Positions 37,322 to 49,046 of a stretch of DNA of 64,000 nucleotides are shown here, one piece after another. A program made the position numbers and the translations under genes. How positions within the stretch are numbered: the stretch's first letter is position 1; the number at the start of each line of letters is the position of its first letter. A model generated the notes under the pieces. It was not told the origin of the DNA. It searched no databases and worked only from the letters and a program-made list of their open reading frames with translations. The DNA comes from Theocolax elegans (lineage: Eukaryota > Arthropoda > Insecta > Hymenoptera > Cerocephalidae): positions 21,046,759-21,110,758 of the forward strand of contig CM047428.1 of the NCBI GenBank assembly GCA_026168455.1, read 5' to 3'.

Positions 37322-37516
37322 TCACTCTTCATGTACATATTTCAATTTACTTTGTTTACTGAGTTTTTCACTTGACAAATTCATCAATTTAAACATAAAG
37401 TACGTGTAGGTACCATACACTACTCTAAATATACTACCAAAGAAGGCACCCGATAACACATCTTTGGGACCTAAATTAAATTTATATAATGCTCCAGTAA
37501 CATAGGCGATACCCAA
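37322..37516 (-). pseudogene. TIMMDC1-like C-terminal exon, copy 1 (fragment)
   Basis: Reads GIAYVTGALYKFNLGPKDVL and then SGAFFGSIF, resembling the last transmembrane hairpin of the Tim17/Tim22/Tim23 family, best TIMMDC1 (a mitochondrial complex I assembly factor: GALxKxxxGxKxxxxGxxxG). A Lys-rich tail and a TGA stop follow. The 5' side runs straight into hAT terminal sequence rather than a splice site, so the exon is truncated. About 64 residues; the complete protein is several times longer. Confidence 0.55.
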
Positions 37517-38291
37517 AAAAGTATTGATACTGGTGGTATCGAAAAATTGATACTTTAAAAACTATGTGTATACGTAACATATATACATAATGTATATACA
37601 TAATTTTATATACACAATAAAATAAATAAACTAACGTTATATTTATTGTCCGTTTAAATAGTGCCATCAGCGCCATCATATACACATAATATAATGTATA
37701 TCGCATTTTATGTAACCCGCGTCCCGTATCCAATTTGAATTTCAAATTTTTTTTATTTTTTTACAAAAATATTTATTTATAACAATTCTCTTTTTTTATT
37801 TATTTTTTAATACAAAAAATCGCATAAAAAAAAGAATTATAATAAAAAATTTTATTTATTAAAAAAAACTAATATTTTTATAACAAAATTTGATATAAAA
37901 AATAAAACAGTAAAAAATATTTACCACACAAAAAATAAAATTTTTAAAATAATCTAAACCCTGTAAAGCATGTTTTCAATATGTCCAAATTATTCTAAAT
38001 TTTAAATTGAAATTTAATTAAAATTTTTAAATAAAATTAAACAAAAAACTTTGTTCTTAAACTTGATAAATTTGGACTTACTTGGAACGTTAATAAACAT
38101 AACGAATTTATTGTGTCCGCGAATTCTAAGAATATATTGATTTTATATTACTTAAATATATTTGTCTTTTCAAATATTATAATTACTTTTTTCTTAATTT
38201 TTCTTAATTTATTTAATTAATAAAAAAAAGAAATCATTAACGTTTACATGTTATTAATAACATTGTAATTTAATATAGAAGTTATAATAAT

Positions 38292-38486
38292 TCACTCTTC
38301 ATGTACATATTTCAATTTACTTTGTTTACTGAGTTTTTCACTTGACAAATTCATCAATTTAAACATAAAGTACGTGTAGGTACCATACACTACTCTAAAT
38401 ATACTACCAAAGAAGGCACCCGATAACACATCTTTGGGACCTAAATTAAATTTATATAATGCTCCAGTAACATAGGCGATACCCAA
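38292..38486 (-). pseudogene. TIMMDC1-like C-terminal exon, copy 2 (fragment)
   Basis: Same protein sequence as the copy 970 bases to the left and part of the same tandem duplication. It abuts the end of the hAT transposon at about 38490, suggesting hAT inserted into, or recombined with, this exon. Confidence 0.55.
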
Positions 38487-38489
38487 AAA

Positions 38490-41400
38490 AAGTATTGATA
38501 CTGGTGGTATCGAAAAATTGATACTTTAAAAAGTATCAGTATCGATACCTCGATACTTTTAAAAAAGTATCGAATACTATCAAAGTATCATTAATAAATA
38601 ATAAAACAAAATTCATAAAAGAAGTTTACTAAATTAAAAATAAAATTTATTATTTTGTACAATGTACATAAAATACTAATTACAAAAAAACATTTTTTTT
38701 TTTATAAATATTTTAATTTTAATTATATATAGTTAATTAATGTAATTTATCATCACAAAATAATCAGAACCATTGTTCTTTTGGAACCGAATATAAAAAT
38801 AAAAGCATATTTAAATGCTCGCCGCTCAATCTGTTTCGTACCTCAGATTTTATTTGTCCAGCTTTTGAGAACATGCGTTCGGAAGGTACTGTTGACGACA
38901 AAATTCTCAAATGTTTTATAGCAAGATTGGAGAGTTTTGAAAAAGTATTTGAGTTGTCTTTCCAATATTTTACTGGATCACTTTCTCTTGACAATGTATC
39001 AGATTTTAAATATAAACTTAATTCAGAATTGTATTCTTTTTCCCTACTTTCTGCAACCTTTTTGCATCTTTCTACTTCAGCAAGATCGTGTCGATCCCAT
39101 ACACTTTTCTTTTTTTTCTCTACTTCCATTATTTCTGATACATTATGAATATTATGATACATTTCAGTTTCTTTTTGATTTAAAACTTCACTAATAGATT
39201 CAAGTTCTTTTTTTTTTAACTCGCGATCTACATATTTTATTGCTTCTGTAACTGCTAAAAAATTTTTAAACGAATATTTTTTAAAACGAGGTTTTAAAAG
39301 CGTTGATACTGCTAACAATGGCACATGTTCTATTCTTTTAAACCATCAACTTGTAATTTCTTTAATTTATCGGAAGCAACAATACTGCGTTTAATCATTT
39401 TCACAACTTCTCTCATTTTATCTATACGATTTTAAGAAGTGGTGGAACAACCTTTATTTTTTCTACATTGTTGTCTTCTTTTTTTAACCGTTGTTCTTCA
39501 TCCTTTTTTAGAGCGTTAAAAGCATCTGGAATAACGTGAGAGATTTCGTGGGCAGCACATACCAAATGTTTTTCTTTACCAATTATTTGTTGGCATGCTT
39601 TTTTTATTGCTGCTTCCCCGTCTGAGAGAATGGCAGACACTTTATCAAGACTTACGTTCATTTGATTAAAAACATCTAACAAAGTTGATTTTAAATACTC
39701 AGCTGTGTGCCTTTCGTGTAAGGGAAAACACCCTAAAATCCTACTTTTCCATTCAAATAATTCTGAAAAATAGTGTATAGTATACACGTTATACAGTAGC
39801 TAAAAGCTTTTTCAATTTCTTTAGTGAAGTTTTCTCTTAAAATGTCGTATTTACATTCTATTTTTAATGTAACTGTTTTCGTTGAAGGAACTTTGTACAA
39901 GGGTGCCAATTTTTGTATCAATTTCAAAAACCCTTCTTTTTCAACCGTTGAAAATGGCATTACGTCTCTGCATATCATAAATATAATATGATTAGTAATG
40001 TCATCTGACAAGGTTCCCTCTGCGAAATAAAGAAATTATACTATAGTTAATTAATCAAATATAATAACAAATTTTTTCTATTTTAGTTTAATATAGTTTA
40101 ACTAACCTTGAAAAGATGCAATTCTTTGAAAAGCATTTGAAATATTTGTTTGATTAGAAATATCAAAAGAGTTCTGAAAAAAATTATATTATATTTAATT
40201 ATAAGAACACTTTTTATTTGACTATATATATTATATAAGGTAAAAGTACCAGTCGTGAAAGATTCTAAAGAGTAAAGAGTAAGAAGTAAATAATTATTAC
40301 ATTAAAATTTGCGTGTAATAAATATATATTCAAATATCCAGGTTTAATTTACATAACCTCATTAATTTGCTTTATTTTTATAAATAATTTATTTTCTGCT
40401 TACACTTTTGCATTTATGCTTTTTAACATTTTTACAATTTTTTCTATAGTTTATATAAGCAAGTGTTTCATAACTGATATTTTTTACATGATAATAAATA
40501 TTAAATATTAATAATTACTTACACATTCTCTTTTTCTTTTAGTGGAATTTACTTCACAGTGCTGTTGATTTTTTATAATGAAATTTGGATGCATATTTGC
40601 CAAATGTTTATTCATATTAGATGTATTATTGCTATACTTATATGTCTTATGGCAGTGTAAACACCTCCAATTTTGTTTGTCCGATAATAACTTGACATGC
40701 TTTCACACTTGACTTTGTGTCTCGGTAACAGAAGAATCACCTAATAAAATTATTACATTTTATTATACTTAAGTATTTTTTATTATAATTATTTAGACAT
40801 AGTAATAAGAAAATTAGTGATAGAAAAAATGAATTTTTAATTAAAATTTAAATAACATTTATAAATATACTTATAAAAATGTCATAATCTAAATTATAAT
40901 ATAAACAATCTACTTACTTCTGGTTTTGCCATCTTTATCTTTTAAACAATTAGCTTTTAAACTTTTATCATTATCAATTGTTGTATCGACTTCAGTGACC
41001 ACATCCTCAGCAGTGTCTTGATGAATTGTAGCATTTGTAGCAGAACTATAAACACATTCTTTTGAGACTTCATTTAATACTTGCTGAACGTCAATTCTCC
41101 TATAATCCACATCATCAATTGAAATGTATAGCTGTTGTATTTGTTTTTCAGTGTATATTTTTTTAGAATATTTTAAAGCCTCGGCATCAAATCTTTTTAT
41201 TCTAGCATATTCTCCTGTTTTCAAATTTTGTATTTTATACTTTTGGCTATTGATTTGAAAAAATATTGTAAATCTTCTAGTGTCAGCTTAAAAATAGAGA
41301 AAAAACGTATTAGAAAAATTAAAAGATATTTTAATATTTAATGTAAAAGATAAAGATATATATAATATATTACATAGATTAAAATAGAAAAAATACTTGA

Positions 41401-41985
41401 ATTAATATATTTTAAATTTTATTGTATAATTTATACACGTGTACCGTATTGCACTGTAAATTACAAATCTTTAATAAAGCTTAAAAATACGACTATTTAA
41501 ACGGAAACGGAAAGAAAAGATTTGTTGGCTGTCGCGCACGTGTAATTATAATCATTAGATAATTAATATATGAAGTAAATAGCTATATATGTAAATTATT
41601 GCATGCGGCACCTCGAGGATTCAGGCACGTACTATCGACAAATTTACTTATCGACGGTGGTCACGTTATATTGTCGCGCGATTTGTTTATTACATTTTGA
41701 CTTAAGATTGCTTTATTCATTTTAAAGAAATAGGCAAAATAATATTGTTATTTGTGTGTATATATATATCTACATTTTGTTTAAAATACTGTTGAAAATT
41801 GTTTATTTAATTGTTATTGTCTATTTCAATTCTATTCTAGAATGTTAAAAATAGAATTTCGCAATTAAATACATAAACAGTAAAAATAAAGTGGCGTAAA
41901 AATGTTGACACTATAATAATAAATAATCATACATACATTCATTTTCTTCGTCCGGAATATCCTCCACAAAAACATCACCTTCCAT
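38490..41985 (-). mobile_element. Decayed hAT transposon with BED zinc-finger transposase (5 exons)
   Basis: Exons on the minus strand: 41937-41985 (begins MEGDVFVEDIPDEE), 40918-41286, 40523-40740, 40107-40173 and 38764-40019. The first four join in phase. Exon 3 carries a BED-type finger (WRCLHCHKTY...HLANMH) but also an in-frame TGA at 40703-40705. Exon 5 keeps pieces of the hAT core (FEWKSRILGCFPLHERHTAEY, AILSDGEAAIKKA, each in place) and the C-terminal dimerisation motif (SSTVPSERMFSKAG). The pieces are in different frames with internal deletions, so the transposase is inactive. The left terminus shows repeated AGTATCGATAC words (38490-38590), typical of hAT subterminal repeats. I did not find the right inverted repeat. 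Confidence 0.8.
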
Positions 41986-42845
41986 GATACGTTTTACTAA
42001 AATTTATTCGTAATTTTATACTTAGCACAATAATTAAAACACTTTTATGTGCATTTATATGAAAACATCATTTATTTTTATGTAAAAACAATATCATGTC
42101 AGTGTCAATTTAATCTACTGCAAAATATACATTTACCTGTTTTCAATTAATTAAATCACACTAGTAGTTGTACTCACTAAATTACACATTAAATATAAGT
42201 AATATTGCAAAAAAATTTATACTTAAATCGTACGTTTTCGGCGCGTTTTCTCAAAACCAAAAGGACCGTTTACAAATAACTAAACAAGTCATTTTTATGA
42301 ACTAACTTACGGGCATACGACGCATGCGCGAATTCTTTCGACCATTCAGGTTGGTTCCTATTCCGGCGGGAAGTATGAACTCGACAAGCGAAGGAAACGT
42401 AAATTCACTCTTACGTTATAATATTAATAAGAGATCATCATTATAGACAAAAATTAAAAATTGATTTAATTAAAACAATTAAAATTTATGTTACTGTCAA
42501 CTGTTTCAATTTTTATTTTGTATAAATTTAGTATATTGATTATTTTATTTAATAATTTATAAGGTACTTATGCGGACACTTGAAAAAAATGGTTTTTGGC
42601 TTTAGAAGGAACATTAATGTAAAAAAAATAAACTATACGGTTTTATATAAACATATGTAAATTATGTACATATGTATTTTTTTTTTTTTAACGTTACCTC
42701 TTCTTTCAAAAATGTGTTTCCTATTACTTCTTTCTTGCCAAATATTTTTTTTAATTTTTGAGATATTTGAGGAACAACACTTTTCTCTTCAATACATTGA
42801 TATTCAGAATATTAGAATAATATCTAAAATTTAACATCTATAAAT

Positions 42846-43285
42846 GAGAGCCGCGGTGGCTCATGGGTAGAGCTCCCGACTCTCACACCGAGGGTCGTGG
42901 GTTCGATTCCAGACGTGTACCTCTGAAAATTTTTTCATGTGCATTTTTCGAACACCGCGACTCAGTGGCTCGACGTGTCACTATAATGTGACGCCAGTTC
43001 AGGTGCGCGTGCGTTTCGTGCACTTGTCAGTGCATGAGAGGCACGGGCATCTGAACATAGGGAACGTTAGGGACGCGAAGATGTAAAGAGGATCGCGGTG
43101 GTTTCATCGGGAGGACAGGAAACTGTAATTATTAGACTAATTACAGTGACCGATGATATCTTCCGATGGACACAAGCACCACTGTTTCAACTACATGTGC
43201 TTTGTTTACAGACACACCGTTCACCTCCGTCGCTGATTAGCCCTGGCAGCATAAATAGAGCGACGTTAAATAACATAAAAAAAAA
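42846..43285 (+). mobile_element. tRNA-derived SINE, copy A (full 5' end)
   Basis: Begins GAGAGCCGCGGTGGCTCATG. A box TGGCTCATGGG and B box GGTTCGATTCC are spaced as in a tRNA gene. A GC-rich body and an A-rich tail (TAACATAAAAAAAAA) follow. Not a functional tRNA: the acceptor stem does not close and the body runs to 440 bases. The 5' flank AACATCTATAAAT (42833-42845) is one half of a target duplication whose other half lies after copy B. Confidence 0.85.
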
Positions 43286-43476
43286 CAAAGCTTCATACAA
43301 ATGAATTTCTTCAAAAATTAACAAATTTAAACATATACATGAATGCTCTATATCGAATAATAAATTAAGATATTGTTTCATATAGACTAATTTAATTCAC
43401 AATATTTTATCACATTCACTTATCTTTACTGTCCAAAATATACGTTCCATTAATATTGTTTACCAATATTCTTTAG

Positions 43477-43911
43477 CATGGGTAGAGCTCCCGACTCTCA
43501 CACCGAGGGTCGTGGGTTCGATTCCAGACGTGTACCTCTGAAAATTTTTTCATGTGCATTTTTCGAACACCGCGACTCAGTGGCTCGACGTGTCACTATA
43601 ATGTGACGCCAGTTCAGGTGCGCGTGCGTTTCGTGCACTTGTCAGTGCATGAGAGGCACGGGCATCTGAACATAGGGAACGTTAGGGACGCGAAGATGTA
43701 AAGAGGATCGCGGTGGTTTCATCGGGAGGACAGGAAACTGTAATTATTAGACTAATTACAGTGACCGATGATATCTTCCGATGGACACAAGCACCACTGT
43801 TTCAACTACATGTGCTTTGTTTACAGACACACCGTTCACCTCCGTCGCTGATTAGCCCTGGCAGCATAAATAGAGCGACGTTAAATAACATAAAAAAAAA
43901 CATCTATAAAT
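43477..43911 (+). mobile_element. tRNA-derived SINE, copy B (5'-truncated), with shared target duplication
   Basis: Starts inside the A box (CATGGGTAGAGCTCC) and is otherwise near identical to copy A at an offset of 615 bases. After its A-rich tail comes AACATCTATAAAT (43899-43911), matching the sequence before copy A. About 190 bases of AT-rich DNA separate the copies and are not repeated after copy B. Confidence 0.8.
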
Positions 43912-44019
43912 ACATTTTAAATTTATTATTAGAACATATATGTATATGCAAAATAATAATTCTGCATACTATAATTACAATTCTAATAATTATTATTATT
44001 ATTATTTTATAGAATAACA

Positions 44020-44151
44020 AAAACCACCAACGGTGCGAGGGCGAAGCGCGAGCTACATTCGGTCGTGCCTTATAAATTTCTGTTCTCAGGCTGCGCATGA
44101 GAACAGAAGCTTGCGCGCGATGTAGCGCGCAGGGCGGCTCAGCCCCCCTAG
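44020..44151 (+). mobile_element. Helitron-like 3' terminus (hairpins plus CTAG)
   Basis: A GC-rich block contains nested inverted repeats: GCGCGAGCTACAT with ATGTAGCGCGC, and inside it TTCTGTTCTCA with TGAGAACAGAA. It closes with GGGCGGCTCAGCCCCCCTAG followed by T. A short GC hairpin ending in CTRR before T is the hallmark of a Helitron 3' end. No Rep/helicase gene is present in the window, so it would be non-autonomous. An unrelated foldback MITE remains possible. Confidence 0.5.
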
Positions 44152-44369
44152 TTTTTTAAATATATTTGTGATAAATATTCAATTTATTATAATATTATAT
44201 ATACTTGCTTCAAATAGTTAAATATTTTTCAATTAAAAGATTGTGAAATAAAGCAAAAAATATAAGCAGAACAACAAATTTCAAATATTTTTAAATCTTG
44301 CTAATATGTAAAATCTTACAACGTTAATAGTAATTCTGAAATATTCATATTCTATTTGTTAATGCTTGT

Positions 44370-44720
44370 CGGTTTTAAGCAATGTTTGGAGTCCACTCTC
44401 GTACCCTTTTTGACCTAATACTCTCGATTATATTCAAATCTACTGATCTGGGAGGATGTCGTAGTCGTTGGAGGCTAGGATATTCCGCATAGCACTGTCT
44501 TGTTATCCTGGCTGAATGCACGGGACTATTGTCCTCTACAATGCTAACATTTTGTCATGAGAATCGTTCTTTTATATCAATGCCATGACCGGATATCCAT
44601 CCCCAACAAATGACGGTTACTCTACCACTAAGTTCGTTTGGCAGCACGTATGGATCACTGGATCGTATACTGAAAGGTCTTCATACTCTTACTCTTCCTA
44701 TAGTTAATAACAATTAATGA
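44370..44720 (-). pseudogene. Tc1-like transposase fragment
   Basis: The minus strand reads GRVTVICWGWISGHG, then VEDNSPVHSARITRQ, then PPRSVDLNIIESI. These are the Tc1 blocks around the second and third catalytic acids (DNxPxH and PDLNPIE). The leading part is out of frame with the rest, there are stops, and no DNA-binding N-terminus or inverted repeats were seen. Interval 44.72-44.99 kb holds nothing recognisable. Confidence 0.75.
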
Positions 44721-45066
44721 TTAAATGATATATTATGACTAATATCTATAAAGAAATTATATGTACCATCTTTGCAAGTAGAGAATACCATTTCGTTGAT
44801 GAATACAGTATTATACCATTTGTGAGGTAAACCTCACACCGATATTAATTTATAATTTGCTAATGGAGGGAAGCCTTGTCGAAGGGACATACCTGAAACA
44901 AGAAAAAGAGTTATTAGTGTATATAGATAGTTATAAGGTTAGCGTAGAGGAAATAGATATAAGTGAAATAAGATTTTAATACAATATCATACCTTTGAGA
45001 CGACGAGTCCTGGGTGATCCAACGATGCTATCCCTGTGAGTCCTGTCCTTGGAGGCGATGAGTCCT

Positions 45067-45243
45067 GGGTACTGCCCATGGTGATTCCATTTCCCCTCGA
45101 GGCGATGAGTCCTGGGTGAACCTTTTGGTCCTGGGTCCGCTCCTTGGTAGTGTTGGGTACTGCCCATCGTGATTCCATTTCCCCTTGAGGTGATGAGTCC
45201 TGGGTGAACCTTTTGGTCCTGGGTCCGCTCCTTGGTAGTGTTG
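45067..45243. repeat. 88-bp minisatellite, two copies, with GAGTCCTGGGT sub-repeats
   Basis: GGGTACTGCCCAT starts units at 45067 and 45155. GAGGCGATGAGTCCTGGGT-like words recur at shorter spacing from 44995 onward. Open frames across it come from lack of stops in the GC-rich unit. Confidence 0.75.
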
Positions 45244-45433
45244 GTTAGCTGAAAGGTTGATAATAAATAAAACTAGAATATATATAGAAGGTTAGGATAG
45301 TAGGATTTATAGAGGGATAAAGTTTAGTTGTAATAAGGAAGTTATGTATGAGTATAGGATATCATATATAGGATATGGGAATAGAGGTTAGGAAGGAAGT
45401 AAACACCGGCTACGAATCCTGGCCCGAGCCATT

Positions 45434-48400
45434 CTCGTCACCGATATTTTAGTACGTAAAGGAAAGGAATTAATAGGGTTTTTATTGATTTGTTGAGGAA
45501 ATCGGAGGATTGGAGAAAGGAAGGAGTTTAATAATGAAGAAGGAATGATACAACCATACCGCCACCGACGTCCAACCATGTTCCCACGTAGATCCAATAC
45601 CATCTCCCGACGACCTGGTGATGGAGAACGAAGACAGCCACGAAGTCGATGACCCAGGAACTGGTACACTTCTCACACACACAAAGAAAACCCGCTCGCC
45701 GTCGTGTAAACAAACGACGCCCGACTCGCGTGCAACGGACTCGGCCGTCTGCTCGTGTACTAGGGTCAGCGCGGCAGAGAGGGGGGCGGCGCTCGCTGCT
45801 CTCGCACATGCACGCCGCGGCACATGGCGGCGCACCGAGGAGGGGAACGACGGAATGAGCGGGAAGTAGCCATCTACAGCGTGTGTGTACGAGAGAGAAA
45901 GAAGACACACCTGTTGCATTGGTGGAGGCGCAAGTCAATTCCTCAACGGAATACGGGTTATTTCGTTATTCAGTCACAGAGGAAAAGAAGATTGGTACGG
46001 GAATAGATGGCGCGGACGGCGGTAATAGTTAGCTATCTAATTAATCAGAAGGATATTATTGGTAGAAAAACAAGGAAGAAGTAGACAATCAGCGCTTTGA
46101 CGAACTACGAGGACGAGCAGGATGCTACGAGTCCCGATCGTCATTCGTAGCCGGATAGTCTCATCGAGCGCACCTAGTAATTTCAATATAGTAGTTCCGT
46201 AGAAGCATTTATATATAGCAATAATTGTTCTAGTAGTAGAGTTTATTTTTGAAGAATATCGCTTTTCGTTGCGGTAAGTGGGCTGCACGGCCTTTAATTA
46301 ATCTAATAATTAAAAGAATCGTCGGGGATTTCTTACGCGTCGCGTATAGACCTCCTACGAATTATAATAGATTATCGGTGATCGGAAGATCGGGCTAGCT
46401 CGCGGAAATTCATTTAATAAAATTTATTTCGTTGACCAAAATTGTAACGGTGATCACCTGTAGTGATCGGAATTTGGAAGTGATTTTGAATTAATAAATC
46501 AGAGTAATTGCCTAATTGATTCAATAAAAATATTGCGTTCTTTAATTTATTAACCTTATATCTCGATAAATTACCGTCGCACATTCTTCAAGGAGACAAA
46601 TTGAGGAGTCGAACCGGGAAGCTATTTGTTATTGGTAAGACCTGGCGCCCAGTAAATTATAAATACGGTCTTTACCGAATTAATAAACTATATATATATA
46701 TATATATATATATATGGTTCTCTGTGACATCGAAGATGAAAAAAATAAATATTGTTATAACTGTGGGAATATGTTTTAGAGGTATCCAGTAGTTCTCCTG
46801 AATTTTTTCAGATTTTTTCTGGGCCATTATATTAAGTTACAGAGAGTCAAAATTGACATTTTAGCACTTTTTTGCATTATATGCCCATTTTAATGAATTT
46901 TTAGCTCCCAGGGGATGCATTTTTCACTAAAAACATAATAATGACTTTTTTTGTAAAATTTTCCGAACTTTTCAATAAAAATACTTTTAAAGACATAAAT
47001 GTATGCTGTCACACTCTTGTAAGCCATTTAAACCTTAAATAGTGAAAATCAGCAATTCTGCTCCGGACTCTCGTCACCGATATTTTAGTACGTAAAGGAA
47101 AGGAATTAATAGGGTTTTATTGATTTGTTGAGGAAATCGGAGGATTGGAGAAAGGAAGGAGTTTAATAATGAAGAAGGAATGATACAACCATACCGCCAC
47201 CGACGTCCAACCATGTTCCCACGTAGATCCAATACCATCTCCCGACGACCTGGTGATGGAGAACGAAGACAGCCACGAAGTCGATGACCCAGGAACTGGT
47301 ACACTTCTCACACACACAAAGAAAACCCGCTCGCCGTCGTGTAAACAAACGACGCCCGACTCGCGTGCAACGGACTCGGCCGTCTGCTCGTGTACTAGGG
47401 TCAGCGCGGCAGAGAGGGGGGCGGCGCTCGCTGCTCTCGCACATGCACGCCGCGGCACATGGCGGCGCACCGAGGAGGGGAACGACGGAAATGAGCGGGA
47501 AGTAGCCATCTACAGCGTGTGTGTACGAGAGAGAAAGAAGACACACCTGTTGCATTGGTGGAGGCGCAAGTCAATTCCTCAACGGAATACGGGTTATTTC
47601 GTTATTCAGTCACAGAGGAAAAGAAGATTGGTACGGGAATAGATGGCGCGGACGGCGGTAATAGTTAGCTATCTAATTAATCAGAAGGATATTATTGGTA
47701 GAAAAACAAGGAAGAAGTAGACAATCAGCGCTTTGACGAACTACGAGGACGAGCAGGATGCTACGAGTCCCGATCGTCATTCGTAGCCGGATAGTCTCAT
47801 CGAGCGCACCTAGTAATTTCAATATAGTAGTTCCGTAGAAGCATTTATATATAGCAATAATGTTCTAGTAGTAGAGTTTATTTTTGAAGAATATCGCTTT
47901 TCGTTGCGGTAAGTGGGCTGCACGGCCTTTAATTAATCTAATAATTAAAAGAATCGTCGGGGATTTCTTACGCGTCGCGTATAGACCTCCTACGAATTAT
48001 AATAGATTATCGGTGATCGGAAGATCGGGCTAGCTCGCGGAAATTCATTTAATAAAATTTATTTCGTTGACCAAAATTGTAACGGTGATCACCTGTAGTG
48101 ATCGGAATTTGGAAGTGATTTTGAATTAATAAATCAGAGTAATTGCCTAATTGATTCAATAAAAATATTGCGTTCTTTAATTTATTAACCTTATATCTCG
48201 ATAAATTACCGTCGCACATTCTTCAAGGAGACAAATTGAGGAGTATATATATATGGTTCTCTGTGACATCGAAGATGAAAAAAATAAATATTGTTATAAC
48301 TGTGGGAATATGTTTTAGAGGTATCCAGTAGTTCTCCTGAATTTTTTCAGATTTTTTCTGGGCCATTATATTAAGTTACAGAGAGTCAAAATTGACATTT

Positions 48401-48610
48401 TAGCACTTTTTTGCATTATATGCCCATTTTAATGAATTTTTAGCTCCCAGGGGATGCATTTTTCACTAAAAACATAATAATGACTTTTTTTGTAAAATTT
48501 TCCGAACTTTTCAATAAAAATACTTTTAAAGACATAAATGTATGCTGTCACACTCTTGTAAGCCATTTAAACCTTAAATAGTGAAAATCAGCAATTCTGC
48601 TCCGGACTCT
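45434..48610. repeat. 1.6-kb tandem duplication (45434-47070 and 47071-48610)
   Basis: Each half carries a GC-rich module of about 1.17 kb (starting TCGTCACCGATATTTTAGTA, ending CTTCAAGGAGACAAATTGAG) and then a piece of the GGGTGGTTCTCTG foldback element. The second half lacks about 97 bases after the module. The module is unclassified; overlapping long frames on both strands in it reflect GC content. After the first module there is a TGGCGCCCA word (46641-46649) like a tRNA primer-binding site, so a degraded LTR is one option. Confidence 0.8.
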
Positions 48611-48825
48611 GGTAACCTAATACTGTTTAGAAGATGTCTTTTTATAGTCAGAAACTGCCTAAAAATTTCCAGAGTGGGTCTAAATCATTAAGATCACTTA
48701 TGGTCAAAATATCCGGGAAAAGTGCCCGAAAAAATTCAGGAGAACTACTGGATACCTCTAAAACATATTCCCACAGTTATAGCAATATTTATTTTTTTCA
48801 TCTTCGATGTCAAAGAGAACCACCC
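48250..48825 (+). mobile_element. Copy of the GGTTCTCTGTGACATC terminal-inverted-repeat element
   Basis: Left end GGTTCTCTGTGACATCGAAG in a TA run; right end CTTCGATGTCAAAGAGAACCACCC, also followed by (TA)n. The inverted repeat is about 100 bases. The body matches the left arm of the 53920-55574 element. A left-end fragment lies at 46715-47070. TA-rich target sites fit a mariner-like or similar TA-inserting element. Confidence 0.7.
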
Positions 48826-49046
48826 ATATATATATATATATATATATATCTTTAATAAAGTGGAATCGAGTAGCGTGGTTTACGGGCCACGAAAGTGAGG
48901 ACCACGTTACAATTGTATTGTAGATTTATCAATAACAATTAAACAAAATAATGATATGAGAGATATTCATGATCCTATTATGTTAAAACGCAAGGAATTA
49001 TGGAAACTTTTACATTCCCCTAAAAAACGAGAAAAATTTATAGAAT

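Larger units (their letters stand above)
36583..38527. repeat. Tandem duplication, unit about 970 bp (36583-37556 and 37557-38527)
   Basis: The two halves are almost identical apart from a few 1-3-base indels. Each holds the TIMMDC1-like exon, and each ends with about 36 bases of the hAT element terminus (AGTATTGATACTGGTGG). The duplication therefore happened after the hAT insertion, or is an assembly duplicate. The junction lies in a TTTAAAAA microhomology. Confidence 0.85.

Noticed and set aside
42846..42925. A tRNA gene
   Set aside because: A and B boxes are present but the acceptor stem does not pair; the sequence is the head of a SINE found twice here.
44976..45178. Two minus-strand frames with repeated SPRTHRLEG-like peptides
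   Set aside because: They are translations of the 88-base minisatellite, without start context or homology.
45388..47642. Long overlapping open frames (up to 145 codons) on both strands
   Set aside because: They occur in all frames of a GC-rich repeated module, shift between the two copies, and show no domain or splice context.
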